Assembly (NCBI RefSeq): GCF_014284255.1
Contig: NZ_JACOFV010000015.1
Location: 79,411-143,410 of the forward strand
DNA: 64,000 nucleotides
Reading direction: 5' to 3'
From: Cognatundibacterium jejuense
Lineage (GTDB): Bacteria; Pseudomonadota; Gammaproteobacteria; Burkholderiales; Burkholderiaceae_D
Numbering within the stretch: position 1 is the first letter of the stretch; each line of letters begins with the position of its first letter. Made by a program: the position numbers and the translations under genes. Below are positions 19,276-28,695 of this stretch, piece after piece. The notes under the pieces are model-generated. The model saw only the letters and a program-made list of their open reading frames with translations. It was not told the DNA's origin and did not search any database.

Positions 19276-19309
19276 GGTTGGGCGAGTGCAACACGCCAAA
19301 TTTGTTATG
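19276..19309 (+). repeat. Dispersed hairpin repeat, copy 1
   Basis: GGGCGAGTGCAACACGCCAAATTT at about 19280-19303 matches GGGCGGGTGCAA-GC-CGCCAAATTT at 49167-49190 at nearly all positions. Each copy can pair GGCG with CGCC. Both copies are intergenic, directly downstream of (copy 1) or close to (copy 2) gene ends. Confidence 0.6.
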
Positions 19310-19351
19310 GTGCATTCGCTGCGCGGGTGCCGCCAGCACTAAGCGCCAGAA

Positions 19352-19377
19352 CCCTTCTCCCGCAAGCAGGGGAAGGG
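19352..19377. repeat. REP-like palindromic element, copy 1
   Basis: CCCTTCTCCCGC and GCAGGGGAAGGG flank a tiny loop in the gap between cheB and lldD. A nearly identical element lies at 24631-24654 after fahA. Such GC-rich CTTCTCCC/GGGGAAGG palindromes are common dispersed intergenic elements in Burkholderiales; they could stabilise or terminate transcripts. Confidence 0.65.
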
Positions 19378-19523
19378 CAGGGATGAGGAGGCTTGATGAG
19401 CCGCGCTACAAATTCATGCGATCGACATGTTGTTATCGCCTCAACCGATAACTAATCTATCTTTTGCAATTACCTCCATCACCTATTTTTCTCTTTCACG
19501 GGTGAGACGAGTACGGCATTTGA

Positions 19524-20657
19524 TTAGCGGATAATATTACTCAACCCAACATCACGTATATCCTTGGTGCCAGTCAGCGCCATGCTGACATCCAATTCTT
19601 TCTGCAAAATCTCTAACATCTTGGTCACGCCTTGCTCGCCCATCGCACCCAGACCATACAAAAACGCACGTCCAACCATGCTGCCTTTCGCACCTAGCGC
19701 GGTAGCTTTTAAAATATCCTGACCAGTGCGGATGCCGCCGTCAAACCAGACTTCAGTTTGATGGCCAACCGCTTCAACGATAGCAGGCAAAGCTTCAATC
19801 GATGACATTGCGCCATCTAACTGACGCCCACCGTGATTGCTCACTACGATCGCATCGGCTCCCGCTGCTACTGCCAATTTTGCATCTTCCACATCCAGAA
19901 TGCCTTTAAGAATCAGCTTACCGCCCCATTCTTGTTTGATCCATGCTACGTCTTCCCAATTCAGGGTGGGGTCAAACTGACTTGCGGTCCATTGACTCAA
20001 AGTCAAAATACCATCACCACCTTTGACGTGACCGACCAGATTGCCAAAGGTTTTGCGACCAGTTAATGCACGCAATGCCCATGCTGGTTTGGTTGTCAGA
20101 TCAATGATATTCGCCAGGGTCAACTTTGGTGGCACGGACATGCCGTTTTTGAGGTCTTTATGACGTTGCCCTAAAATCTGTAAATCGAGGGTCAACACCA
20201 GCGCCGAGCATTTGGCGGCTTTGGCGCGTTGTATCATTTCTTTCACAAAACCGCGGTCGCGCATTACGTACAACTGAAACCAGAATGGCTTGGTAGTGAC
20301 ACTCGCCACATCTTCGATCGAACAAATACTCATGGTTGACAAGGTGAATGGCACGCCAAATTTCTCAGCTGCAATGGCGCCTAACATTTCGCCATTAGCC
20401 CATTGCATGCCAGTCAGGCCGGTGGGCGCAATCGCCACGGGCATGGTCACTTCTTGTCCCACCATCGTAGTACGGGTAGAGCGGTTTTCAACGTTGATAG
20501 CAACCCGCTGACGCAATTTGATTGCCGCCAGATCACTGCTGTTCGCCTTGTAGGTGCTTTCGGTATAGGAGCCACTATCGGCGTAGTCGTAAAACGCTTT
20601 CGGAACGCGTTTTTTTGCGAGCAAACGTAAATCTTCTACACAAGTAATGACAGGCAT
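19524..20657 (-). CDS. lldD: FMN-dependent L-lactate dehydrogenase / alpha-hydroxy acid oxidase
   Basis: A 377-residue flavoenzyme of the LldD family, which oxidises L-lactate to pyruvate and passes electrons to quinone at the inner membrane. Seen are the N-terminal AFYDYADSGSYTE, PVAIAPTGLTGMQW with the FMN loop, and IVVSNHGGRQLDG near residue 250 holding the active-site His and Arg, followed by FDGGIRTGQDILKA. Length is normal for LldD. No lldP or lldR lies nearby, so related (S)-hydroxy acid substrates such as mandelate or glycolate cannot be excluded. Confidence 0.85.
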   Translation of the reverse strand: MPVITCVEDLRLLAKKRVPKAFYDYADSGSYTESTYKANSSDLAAIKLRQRVAINVENRSTRTTMVGQEVTMPVAIAPTGLTGMQWANGEMLGAIAAEKFGVPFTLSTMSICSIEDVASVTTKPFWFQLYVMRDRGFVKEMIQRAKAAKCSALVLTLDLQILGQRHKDLKNGMSVPPKLTLANIIDLTTKPAWALRALTGRKTFGNLVGHVKGGDGILTLSQWTASQFDPTLNWEDVAWIKQEWGGKLILKGILDVEDAKLAVAAGADAIVVSNHGGRQLDGAMSSIEALPAIVEAVGHQTEVWFDGGIRTGQDILKATALGAKGSMVGRAFLYGLGAMGEQGVTKMLEILQKELDVSMALTGTKDIRDVGLSNIIR

Positions 20658-20827
20658 GCTGAGACTCCGGATGGAAATTGAATAAGCAAAAGTGTAGGGG
20701 ATATTTTCTGTTTGATGGGGGAAATCGTTTCAGTCTAAGAATGAAGTTTTTTCAGCTCAGAATCGATTTATCTTATTTTTTGCCGAATTTTGCCGAATTT
20801 TTGCGAATACATTGGATTTTTATGTAG

Positions 20828-21736
20828 TTAAGTTTCTAAGAAATGTTCTGAAATAAAATGTCTTAACCACAAGTTACCTGCATCCTGATGATATCGACGA
20901 TGCCAGAAAATATTGGTTTGTAAACTTGGCAAACGTAGCGGTGGCTTGACGTACTTCAGACCAAAAGGCACTGCTGCACGTTCGGCTAATTTTTGCGGCA
21001 CCGTAACCAGCAAATCCGAGCTGCTGACGATGTAAGGGACAGCCACAAAATGCGGCACCTTAAAATGCGCCGAGGCGCTGATTCCAGCTTTTTCCAAACT
21101 TTGATTAATTTTTAGGTAAGGCTGTTCCTGCGAGGCAACAATAAGATGCTGTGCCGCCACAAATTCCTTCATGTCAATTTGCTTGTCAGCTAAAGGATGC
21201 GTCTGGCGAAACATACACACATAATTTTGCTTGAATAAACGCCGCTGATACCAGGCTTCAGATAAATCATCAAATGCGCCAATGGCCAAATCGACGCGTC
21301 CCGATTCCATTTCTGTTTTGAGATCAATGCTGCTGGCACGCACCGTAGTCAGACACAGATGTGGGGCACACGCATGCAATTTGGCGGCAAGCAAGGGCAT
21401 GAAATAAACTTCACCCACATCGGTCATGGCAATCGTGAATTGGCGCTGACTGGTGCTGGCGTCGAAATCTTCTTTCGGATTAAGGGCGAATGTTATGTGC
21501 CTCATTGCAACAGTGACCGAATCAGCCAGCTCTTGCGCTCTGGGGGTCGGTTGCATACCTGTGGCGGTCCGCACAAATAACTCATCACCGACGGCACGCC
21601 GCAAGCGGGCTAAAGCATTGCTGACCGCTGGCTGCGACAAACCAAGCTGCCGCGCTACGGCAGAAATTTGTCTTTCCTGAAATACATGCTGGAAGATGAC
21701 CAGCAGATTTAAGTCTATGTCTTTGGCTTCCAGCAT
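20828..21736 (-). CDS. LysR-family transcriptional regulator divergent from hmgA-fahA
   Basis: A 302-residue LysR-type regulator. The N-terminal helix-turn-helix covers about residues 8-67 (QISAVARQLGLSQPAVSNAL). A substrate-binding effector domain of the NodD/NahR-like type follows from about 95 to 300. It is divergently transcribed from the homogentisate genes, the usual layout for a local regulator, so control of hmgA-fahA is likely. A 9-bp inverted repeat sits in the shared promoter region. Confidence 0.88.
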   Translation of the reverse strand: MLEAKDIDLNLLVIFQHVFQERQISAVARQLGLSQPAVSNALARLRRAVGDELFVRTATGMQPTPRAQELADSVTVAMRHITFALNPKEDFDASTSQRQFTIAMTDVGEVYFMPLLAAKLHACAPHLCLTTVRASSIDLKTEMESGRVDLAIGAFDDLSEAWYQRRLFKQNYVCMFRQTHPLADKQIDMKEFVAAQHLIVASQEQPYLKINQSLEKAGISASAHFKVPHFVAVPYIVSSSDLLVTVPQKLAERAAVPFGLKYVKPPLRLPSLQTNIFWHRRYHQDAGNLWLRHFISEHFLET

Positions 21737-21757
21737 TATTGATTTAGTGAATGATCT

Positions 21758-21786
21758 GTATTTTTGTATTTATATCGCAAAAATAC
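21758..21786. promoter_or_regulatory. Inverted repeat operator candidate between the LysR gene and hmgA
   Basis: GTATTTTTG at 21758-21766 and CAAAAATAC at 21778-21786 form a perfect 9-bp inverted repeat separated by 11 bases. It starts 22 bases from the LysR start codon and lies about 137 bases before the hmgA start. The dyad with its 11-base spacing fits a LysR binding site. No protein-binding evidence exists from sequence alone. Confidence 0.55.
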
Positions 21787-21922
21787 TTAACATGCACTAC
21801 ATTCCGGACTGACACGGAAATAACACATAAGAACTGACGAATTTGACCCGGTGTCCGGCGAGGTCGTATCGTGTTACCAGATAAATGAATTTCACATTGA
21901 ATATTTTGATCAAGGAGTGATG

Positions 21923-23251
21923 ATGAGCGTGCAGATAAATACACCCGTGGCAACAGAAGACCTGGTCTATCAAACCGGTTTTGCGAATGAATACGCCACC
22001 GAAGCCTTGCCAGGCGCTTTGCCACAAAATCAGAATTCACCACAAAAATGTGCGTATGGCTTATATGCCGAGCAAATTTCTGGCACGGCATTTACTGCGC
22101 CGCGTCACGCGAATCGTCGCTCCTGGACCTATCGTATTCGTCCGGCAGCGATGCATCAGCCATTCAAACAAATCGATAATGGTAAGATGACCAATGACTT
22201 TTCAGCTGCACCTTCAACGCCAAATCAATTGCGTTGGGATCCGCAGCCAATGCCGGCCGTGCCGACCGATTTTATTGATGGCTGGTTGACGATGGCAGGT
22301 AATGGTTCTGCTGATGCGCAAACCGGATGTGCGATTCATTTATACGCAGCAAATAAAGACATGGTTGGGCGTTTTTATTACAACGCTGATGCTGAATTGC
22401 TGATTATTCCGCAACAAGGTCGCCTGCATTTGCGCACAGAAATGGGGCTGCTCAATATTGAGCCGCAAGAGATCGCAGTCATTCCGCGTGGTATCCGTTT
22501 CCAGGTGCAATTACCCGATGGCGAAGCACGTGGCTATGTCTGCGAAAACTTTGGCTGCATGTTGAAATTGCCAGATCTGGGCGTGATTGGCTCCAATGGT
22601 TTAGCCAATCCACGGGACTTCCAGACCCCAGTTGCCTGGTATGAAGACAAAGAAGGCGACTTTGAACTGGTCGCAAAATTCAGCGGTCATTTGTGGTCGG
22701 CAAAAATTGGTCATTCGCCTTTAGATGTCGTGGCATGGCATGGCAATTTCGCGCCTTACAAATATGATTTGCGTCACTTTAATACGATTGGCTCGATCAG
22801 CTACGACCATCCAGATCCGTCGATCTTCCTGGTTTTGCAAGCGCCTAGCGATACACCAGGCGTCGATACGATTGATTTTGTGATATTTCCACCGCGCTGG
22901 TTAGCGGCTGAAAATACCTTCCGCCCACCCTGGTTCCATCGCAATATTGCATCCGAGTTCATGGGTTTGATACATGGACAATACGATGCGAAGTCGACCG
23001 GATTCCGTCCGGGCGGTTCTAGTTTGCACAATTGCATGAGTGGACATGGTCCCGATGCGCCGACTTTTGAGAAGGCAAGTAATGCCGATACCCGCACGCC
23101 GCACAAAGTCGATGATACGATGGCGTTTATGATAGAAACGCGTAATATCATCAAACCTACCCGTGCCGCGATGGAATCGCCGCAATTGCAGGCCGATTAC
23201 TACCAATGCTGGCAGGGTATTAAAAAGTATTTCAATCCGGAGCAAAAATAA
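21923..23251 (+). CDS. hmgA: Homogentisate 1,2-dioxygenase
   Basis: A 442-residue iron dioxygenase that opens the ring of homogentisate to maleylacetoacetate in tyrosine/phenylalanine degradation. The N-terminus [19 protein letters not shown] and the Fe-ligand region [18 protein letters not shown] are diagnostic. AAGGAG at 21912-21917 places the start at the second of two adjacent ATG codons. An in-frame start at 21851 would add 24 residues with no family support. It is followed immediately by fahA. Confidence 0.96.
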   Translation: MSVQINTPVATEDLVYQTGFANEYATEALPGALPQNQNSPQKCAYGLYAEQISGTAFTAPRHANRRSWTYRIRPAAMHQPFKQIDNGKMTNDFSAAPSTPNQLRWDPQPMPAVPTDFIDGWLTMAGNGSADAQTGCAIHLYAANKDMVGRFYYNADAELLIIPQQGRLHLRTEMGLLNIEPQEIAVIPRGIRFQVQLPDGEARGYVCENFGCMLKLPDLGVIGSNGLANPRDFQTPVAWYEDKEGDFELVAKFSGHLWSAKIGHSPLDVVAWHGNFAPYKYDLRHFNTIGSISYDHPDPSIFLVLQAPSDTPGVDTIDFVIFPPRWLAAENTFRPPWFHRNIASEFMGLIHGQYDAKSTGFRPGGSSLHNCMSGHGPDAPTFEKASNADTRTPHKVDDTMAFMIETRNIIKPTRAAMESPQLQADYYQCWQGIKKYFNPEQK

Positions 23252-24583
23252 ATGACGGTTCAACTCAACGAAACCCACGACATCAACCTGCGTAGCTGGG
23301 TCGCCTCGGCCAACAATGCTGAGACTGATTTCCCGATCCAAAATTTGCCGTATGGCATGTTTCGTCGTCAGGGCAGTAATCAGACTTTCCGCATTGGTGT
23401 GGCGATTGGCGATCAGATTCTCGATCTGGCCGCAGCGCACGCCGTGCACGCCTTTGCCGGGTATACCGAATTGCAGGGCGGACATTTTACCGCTGCTGTG
23501 AATGGTCAGAATTTAAATGGCATGATGGGCTTGGGTGCGCCAGTATGGTCAGCATTACGCCTGGCGCTGTCCCGTGTGCTGCGTGAAGGCTCCTCACAGC
23601 AAGGCACATTACAAGCCTGCCTGTTGGCACAATCTGCAGCGGAGTTTGCATTGCCAGCACAGATTGGTGACTACACTGATTTCTATACGTCGGTGCACCA
23701 CGCAACAGCGGTCGGTAAATTATTCCGTCCAGATAATCCATTGTTGCCAAATTACAAGTGGATACCAATCGGCTATCACGGACGCGCTTCGTCTATCGGC
23801 GTGTCAGGTCAACAGTTCCGTCGCCCGATTGCACAAACCAAACCGCCTACGTCCGAAACGCCAGTATTTGGTCCCGCTAAACGTATGGATTATGAACTGG
23901 AAGTCGGTATTTTCATCGGTCAGGGCAATGCACTGGGTGATGTGATTAATATGGAACGCGCTGAATCCCATGTGTTTGGCCTGTGCCTGTTGAATGACTG
24001 GTCGGCGCGTGATGTGCAAGCATGGGAATATCAACCGCTTGGCCCTTTCCTGGCAAAAAATTTCGCTTCGACGATTTCTCCTTGGGTTGTCACCTTGGAA
24101 GCGCTCGCACCGTACCGCCTAGGCTGGACGCGCGATGCTGCTGATCCACAGCCATTGCCTTATCTCGATTCTGCTGATTTACGTGACAGCGCAGCATTCG
24201 ACATCGAACTCGAAGTCTTGCTGCAAACTGAAAAAATGCGCACTGACGGTACGCCACCACAACGCTTGTCTTTGTCGAATTTCCGTCATTCGTATTGGAC
24301 GGTTTCTCAGTTAGTGACGCACCATACCGTCAACGGTTGTAATCTGAATCCTGGTGATTTGTTAGGTTCAGGCACGCAATCAGGCCCAGCACCGGAGGAA
24401 GCAGGTTCGTTGTTGGAACTGACTGAAGGTGGTAAAAAGTCCATCGCTTTGAGCAACGGTGAGCAGCGCGTTTTCATGGAAGATGGCGATGCCATTATCA
24501 TGCGTGGTTGGGCACAAAAAGAAGGCGTAGCACGGGTAGGTTTTGGTGAGGTTGTAGGTACTTTGTTGCCTGCACGTAGCTAA
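23252..24583 (+). CDS. fahA: Fumarylacetoacetase
   Basis: A 443-residue hydrolase that splits fumarylacetoacetate into fumarate and acetoacetate, the last step of the homogentisate route. Visible are the metal and catalytic segments DFYTSVHHATAVGKLFRP, WIPIGYHGRASS, YELEVGIFIG and LLNDWSARDVQAWEYQPLG. Its ATG directly follows the hmgA stop, and GGAG at 23239-23242 serves as Shine-Dalgarno. The maleylacetoacetate isomerase needed between the two steps is not in the window. Confidence 0.96.
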   Translation: MTVQLNETHDINLRSWVASANNAETDFPIQNLPYGMFRRQGSNQTFRIGVAIGDQILDLAAAHAVHAFAGYTELQGGHFTAAVNGQNLNGMMGLGAPVWSALRLALSRVLREGSSQQGTLQACLLAQSAAEFALPAQIGDYTDFYTSVHHATAVGKLFRPDNPLLPNYKWIPIGYHGRASSIGVSGQQFRRPIAQTKPPTSETPVFGPAKRMDYELEVGIFIGQGNALGDVINMERAESHVFGLCLLNDWSARDVQAWEYQPLGPFLAKNFASTISPWVVTLEALAPYRLGWTRDAADPQPLPYLDSADLRDSAAFDIELEVLLQTEKMRTDGTPPQRLSLSNFRHSYWTVSQLVTHHTVNGCNLNPGDLLGSGTQSGPAPEEAGSLLELTEGGKKSIALSNGEQRVFMEDGDAIIMRGWAQKEGVARVGFGEVVGTLLPARS

Positions 24584-24630
24584 ATCTATATCAGCCTGAC
24601 TACTATATTCAGGCTATGCAAAACTGAAGA

Positions 24631-24654
24631 CCTTCTCCCGCTTGCGGGGGAAGG
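24631..24654. repeat. REP-like palindromic element, copy 2
   Basis: CCTTCTCCCGC is paired with GCGGGGGAAGG around a TT loop, 47 bases after fahA and before the end of the oppositely oriented trmL. It differs from copy 1 (19352-19377) mainly at the loop. It may double as the terminator of hmgA-fahA, since no other terminator is visible. Confidence 0.7.
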
Positions 24655-24721
24655 TAATGACAAAAGTGAGTGAATTTTATGCAATGGGTGCCAGCGCCAA
24701 GGCATAGCAAGCTATCACTTC

Positions 24722-25192
24722 TTATGCGCCGCCCACAAACCCATTCTGGCGCCAGGCTTCATAAACGACGACCGCCACGGTATTCGACAAGTTCAGGCTG
24801 CGGTTGTCGGGACGCATAGGCAGGCGTATGCGCTGGGCTTCCGGAAAGCTGTTGCGTAGATCTGGGGCAAGACCGCGGGTTTCGGCGCCAAATACAAAAT
24901 AATCGCCAGGTTTAAACTCTGCATTAGCAAATACACCAGATCCATGCGTAGTGAGCGCAAACATACGACTTTGATCTGGTTGTTCCTGAGCGAGAAACGC
25001 TTCCCAATTTTTATGCACTTTCATTGTCGCATAATCATGGTAATCCAGACCTGCACGTTTCATTTTGCTATCATCAAGGGGGAATCCCAACGGTTCGATC
25101 AGGTGCAGTTGCACCCCCGTGTTTGCGCACAAGCGAATGATATTGCCAGTATTTGGTGGTATTTCGGGCTCAACTAAGACGACGTGAAACAA
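24722..25192 (-). CDS. trmL: tRNA (cytidine/uridine-34-2'-O)-methyltransferase TrmL
   Basis: A 156-residue SPOUT-fold methyltransferase that methylates the wobble ribose of tRNA-Leu isoacceptors. VVLVEPEIPPNTGNIIRLCA at the N-terminus, FGAETRGLAPD in the middle and RSLNLSNTVAVVVYEAWRQ at the C-terminus are family motifs of the trefoil-knot SAM site. The start codon is TTG; the AAGGA five bases ahead and the alignment of MFHVVLVEPEIPP with the family N-terminus support it. It follows comF with a 9-base gap, so the two are co-transcribed. Confidence 0.94.
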   Translation of the reverse strand: MFHVVLVEPEIPPNTGNIIRLCANTGVQLHLIEPLGFPLDDSKMKRAGLDYHDYATMKVHKNWEAFLAQEQPDQSRMFALTTHGSGVFANAEFKPGDYFVFGAETRGLAPDLRNSFPEAQRIRLPMRPDNRSLNLSNTVAVVVYEAWRQNGFVGGA

Positions 25193-25201
25193 GGCATTTC
25201 C

Positions 25202-25948
25202 TTAATAAAAATGAGGTGGCGTGCGGGCAAATACGTAATTCGTGACTTTCTCCGCACCAAAGCGTTTCAGCATTGTAGCGATTTCATGCAGGGTCATGCC
25301 AGTCGTCATCACATCATCGACAATTGCAATGTGTGCACCTTTTACTTTTGATAACCAGGCTTCATCCAGCATAAACGCATTTTTGACGTTTTTCACGCGA
25401 GCATCCGGTGTCAGGCTACTTTGTTGGCTGGTCTCGCGGATGCGATGCATTGCCTGGACCGCGAATGGTATACCAAGATGTTGTGCTAAGGGACGGGCAA
25501 TTTCTGTCGCCTGGTTAAAACCCCGTTCGCGTAATCTGTTCTCCCCCAGCGGCACAGCGCACAAGAAATCAGGCAGGCTATCCGGCGTGTTCTGCAAAAT
25601 CGCATCTCTTAACATCCGCGCAAATAAAGGTGCTAAAGCGAGTTGATGACCGAACTTGAGTGCCAACACCATTTGATCTCGTGGTGCTGCGTAATCACAT
25701 GCCACAATACTGGTATCAAACGAGGGTGGGTTTTGCAGGCAATCACCACAACGTGGCGTGTTCGCGCCAGGAGGCATAGTCAACGCACACTGTTTGCAAC
25801 GGCTTGTCGCTCGTCTAAAATAGTTGGTTTGACAATCTGTACATAATATTTTGGATTGATGCGCGTGGCACAGCACGCAACTGCATGGCAGCAGCGCGTT
25901 CATTGTCACGCTCAGGCTTTTTCTGACTATCAGGGGTAAATAGAACAT
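25202..25948 (-). CDS. ComF-family phosphoribosyltransferase-like protein
   Basis: A 248-residue ComF/GntX-type protein. The N-terminal zinc-ribbon-like part has four Cys pairs (CSCVLC, CTDC, CKQC, CGDC), and the C-terminal phosphoribosyltransferase domain has AIVDDVMTTGMTLHE as the PRPP loop. Family members take part in DNA uptake for transformation or in nutrient use of DNA; the biochemical role is unsettled. The frame stays open to 26188, but a start there would overlap the BioC-like gene and add 80 unrelated residues, so the ATG at 25946-25948 was chosen; an ATG at 25903 is also possible. Confidence 0.87.
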   Translation of the reverse strand: MFYLPLIVRKSLSVTMNALLPCSCVLCHAHQSKILCTDCQTNYFRRATSRCKQCALTMPPGANTPRCGDCLQNPPSFDTSIVACDYAAPRDQMVLALKFGHQLALAPLFARMLRDAILQNTPDSLPDFLCAVPLGENRLRERGFNQATEIARPLAQHLGIPFAVQAMHRIRETSQQSSLTPDARVKNVKNAFMLDEAWLSKVKGAHIAIVDDVMTTGMTLHEIATMLKRFGAEKVTNYVFARTPPHFY

Positions 25949-26048
25949 AGATAGGTGGCAAATGGGCAGCAAATCAGCGTGAGGTATCACAAACGTGTAA
26001 ACTACGACCTTACCACATTCAAATCCAAACTTCGTTCGTTTCCATTTT
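25949..26048. promoter_or_regulatory. Divergent promoter region of comF and the BioC-like gene
   Basis: A 100-base gap between two divergent genes. It must carry both promoters. No defined box could be assigned. Confidence 0.3.
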
Positions 26049-26963
26049 ATGCTCAGTGCTCCTATCGATCTGCAACTGGTTCGCCAGCTTTTCTCTCGTC
26101 CTGAAAAAATCTCTCCATCTGATTTTTTACGCAGAGAAATTGCCGGACGCATGCGCGAAAAGCTGGAACTCGTCAAAATCCAGCCCATACGGGTGCTCGA
26201 TGCGGGTTGTGGTGCTGGCGCTGATTTGCCTGAATTGCAAAGAATGTATCCGGATACGCAGGTAGTCGGTCTGGACGCTGCATTACCAATGTTGACGCAG
26301 ATTCAGCAGCAAGAGCATGCCGCCATGAGCGCGGTCGGACGCCTGTTGGCAAAATGGACGCCTGCTGCTTTGCGCAGTGAACAAGGCGCCACCTTACTAT
26401 GTGGCGACTTTGCCAGTGTCCCTCTGGCACCGCAAAGTGTTGACTTGATTTGGTCAAATCTGGCTTTGCACTGGCATCCTCAGCCCGATCTGATTTTCGC
26501 TGAGTGGCGCCGCATTTTGCGCACTGAAGGTTTGCTGATGTTCTCTTGCTTTGGTCCGGATACGTTGATCGAATTGCGCGAGGCTTTTGCCCAGGTCGAT
26601 GCAACACCGCACGTACTGCCATTTGTGGATATGCATGATTTTGGCGACATGCTGGTCAATGCTGGATTTGCGACACCGGTCATGGATATGGAAAAAATCA
26701 CACTAACCTATCAAGATCCGCATAAACTTCTGGCCGACGTGCGAGCCTTGGGTGGCAATCCATTAAGTACGCGTCGTCAAGGCTTAAGCGGAAAAAACGC
26801 CTACCGCGCTTTGCTGGCAGCAATAGAACGCCAACGTGCTGCCGATGGTCGCATCAAGCTGACGTTTGAAGTTGTCTACGGCCACGCCTTCCGTCCCGTC
26901 AGCCGCACAACGGCTGCAGGAGAATCGATCGTGCGTTTTGATTTGCCGAAAAAACGGGATTGA
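26049..26963 (+). CDS. BioC-like malonyl-ACP O-methyltransferase
   Basis: A 304-residue class I SAM-dependent methyltransferase. The glycine-rich motif RVLDAGCGAGADLPEL lies near residue 48, followed by VVGLDAALPML and a BioC-like VDLIWSNLALHWHPQPD. The C-terminal half resembles BioC, which methylates malonyl-ACP to begin pimelate synthesis for biotin. No other bio gene is nearby, so the role in biotin synthesis rests on similarity alone; another small-molecule methyltransferase is possible. Confidence 0.75.
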   Translation: MLSAPIDLQLVRQLFSRPEKISPSDFLRREIAGRMREKLELVKIQPIRVLDAGCGAGADLPELQRMYPDTQVVGLDAALPMLTQIQQQEHAAMSAVGRLLAKWTPAALRSEQGATLLCGDFASVPLAPQSVDLIWSNLALHWHPQPDLIFAEWRRILRTEGLLMFSCFGPDTLIELREAFAQVDATPHVLPFVDMHDFGDMLVNAGFATPVMDMEKITLTYQDPHKLLADVRALGGNPLSTRRQGLSGKNAYRALLAAIERQRAADGRIKLTFEVVYGHAFRPVSRTTAAGESIVRFDLPKKRD

Positions 26964-27496
26964 GATTCTGGTAGCTAATGGCATTCGTGGATCTGAGCTT
27001 GCCTCTCAAATGAAATTGCCAGAGTGGATTAAATTTTTGCTAATTTAATCCAGATCAAAAACGAATACAAAAACTTGTAAAGCATTTTTTAATTATTTGT
27101 TTCATTTGAGCCAGATCAACGATTTCTGTCGTGCATTCTGCTTGATATCCTTTCACTTTCCATCTTATACTCAGACCGTTGTAGAAGTTGCCAGTTCGCA
27201 CTTTGTTAGGTCTTATGCAAAAAATGCCGCTGTCGGCATGAAAGCTTCAAGGTTCAGCCTAGTACAATTTGCACTGCCTTCGTCGATATGGTGTAGTCGG
27301 AATAGTGCTCTTTAGTATTAGCCGATCAAATGAATATACTGTGTCATATGAATTGATGACAGGATATTTCCCTAACCCCGAATGCATTTGCGCCTTGCAG
27401 TCATGTTTTTGCGTTAGCTCTAAATGTAATTTGTAGTCAAGGTGATGCGTCTTGGCGCTGGTTCATAATAATTCTAATCGGGGTTTTGGGGAAAAC
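26964..27496 (+). promoter_or_regulatory. Non-coding region upstream of the cytochrome oxidase cluster
   Basis: About 530 bases without a convincing gene; a 72-codon open frame at 27097-27315 has no Shine-Dalgarno and no recognisable product. TGGATTAAATT (27025-27035) pairs perfectly with AATTTAATCCA (27042-27052), a hairpin just past the BioC-like gene but without a T-run. TGTCAT at 27342-27347 and ATGACA at 27356-27361 form a short inverted repeat that could be an operator for coxB. GGGGA at 27488-27492 is the coxB Shine-Dalgarno. Confidence 0.4.
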
Positions 27497-28669
27497 ATGA
27501 AACAAGCAAAGCGATTAAAGTCGTTCATGCTGGGTGCCTCTCTGCTGGCGGCCAGTTTGCCGACATGGGCAGTGGTAGATAGTCAGGGCGGCCCTGCGGT
27601 ACTTCAGCTAAATTTGCAAACACCAGTTACGCAGATAGCCGAACAAATTTACTCGATACACAATCTGATGCTGATCATTTGCCTGGTCATCTTCGTGGCC
27701 GTGTTCGGGGTCATGTTTTATTCTATTCTGAAGCATCGTAAATCTTTGGGTCACAAGCCTGCGACTTTCCATGAAAGTACATCAGTAGAAATTGCCTGGA
27801 CCATCGTTCCTTTCCTTATCGTGATCGGTATGGCGCTGCCAGCGACCAAAACGGTAGTAGCGATGAAAGACACCTCAAACGCCGATATCACCATTAAAGC
27901 CACAGGTATGCAGTGGAAATGGGGTTACGACTACCTCAAAGGTGAAGGCGAAGGGATTTCATTTTTATCGACACTCGCTACACCGCGTACGCAGGTTGGC
28001 TCACCTGGTGTCGCTCCAACGGAAGCGCGCGGTGACAACTACCTGCTCGAAGTCGACAATGAAGTTGTGGTGCCGGTCAACAAAAAAGTCCGCCTGATTA
28101 CGACGGCCAATGACGTGATCCACTCTTGGACTATCCCCGCATTTGGTGTGAAACAAGATGCGATTCCGGGATATGTGCGCGATACCTGGTTCAAAGCAGA
28201 AAAAATCGGTACTTACCGTGGCCAGTGCGTAGAGTTATGCGGTAAAGAGCACGCCTTTATGCCTATCGTGGTTAAAGTGGTTTCTGCTGAAGACTACAAA
28301 TTGTGGGTTGACGGTAAGAAAAAAGAAATGGCCGCAAAAGCCGATGATCCTAATAAAGTCTGGACCATCGATGAGCTCAAACAGCGTGGTGAAAAAGTCT
28401 ATGCTTCCAATTGTGTGGTTTGCCATCAAGCCTCAGGTAAAGGTGTTCCTGGTGCTTTCCCTGCATTAGATGGTTCCGGTGTTGTTGCAGGTCCTAAAGA
28501 CGCGCAGGTACATTTGGTGTTGAACGGTAAAGCGGCGATGCCATCCTGGAAGGCAACTTTATCTGATACGGAAATTGCAGCAGTTATTACCTACACACGT
28601 AATAACTGGTCCAATAAATCCGCAGAAAACATTGTCCAGCCGGCCGAAGTTTTGGCGGCGCGTAAGTAA
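27497..28669 (+). CDS. coxB: Cytochrome c oxidase subunit II with C-terminal cytochrome c domain
   Basis: A 390-residue subunit II of an aa3/caa3-type oxidase. A signal peptide (about 1-26) is followed by two membrane helices (about 50-75 and 95-115) and a periplasmic cupredoxin domain with the CuA site in [13 protein letters not shown] fused cytochrome c domain carries CVVCH near residue 312. It accepts electrons from cytochrome c and passes them to subunit I. The ATG at 27497 with GGGGA upstream is preferred over an in-frame start 45 bases earlier. It heads the ctaD-ctaG-ctaE run. Confidence 0.95.
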   Translation: MKQAKRLKSFMLGASLLAASLPTWAVVDSQGGPAVLQLNLQTPVTQIAEQIYSIHNLMLIICLVIFVAVFGVMFYSILKHRKSLGHKPATFHESTSVEIAWTIVPFLIVIGMALPATKTVVAMKDTSNADITIKATGMQWKWGYDYLKGEGEGISFLSTLATPRTQVGSPGVAPTEARGDNYLLEVDNEVVVPVNKKVRLITTANDVIHSWTIPAFGVKQDAIPGYVRDTWFKAEKIGTYRGQCVELCGKEHAFMPIVVKVVSAEDYKLWVDGKKKEMAAKADDPNKVWTIDELKQRGEKVYASNCVVCHQASGKGVPGAFPALDGSGVVAGPKDAQVHLVLNGKAAMPSWKATLSDTEIAAVITYTRNNWSNKSAENIVQPAEVLAARK

Positions 28670-28695
28670 TTGCACAGAACAGTACAGGAGACAAG

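Noticed and set aside
26049..26188. Long N-terminal extension of the ComF-like protein starting at 26188
   Set aside because: It would overlap the divergent BioC-like gene and the extra 80 residues have no family support; the ATG at 25946-25948 gives a normal length.
27097..27315. 72-codon open frame upstream of coxB
   Set aside because: No Shine-Dalgarno, no domain and no coding character; treated as leader or intergenic DNA.
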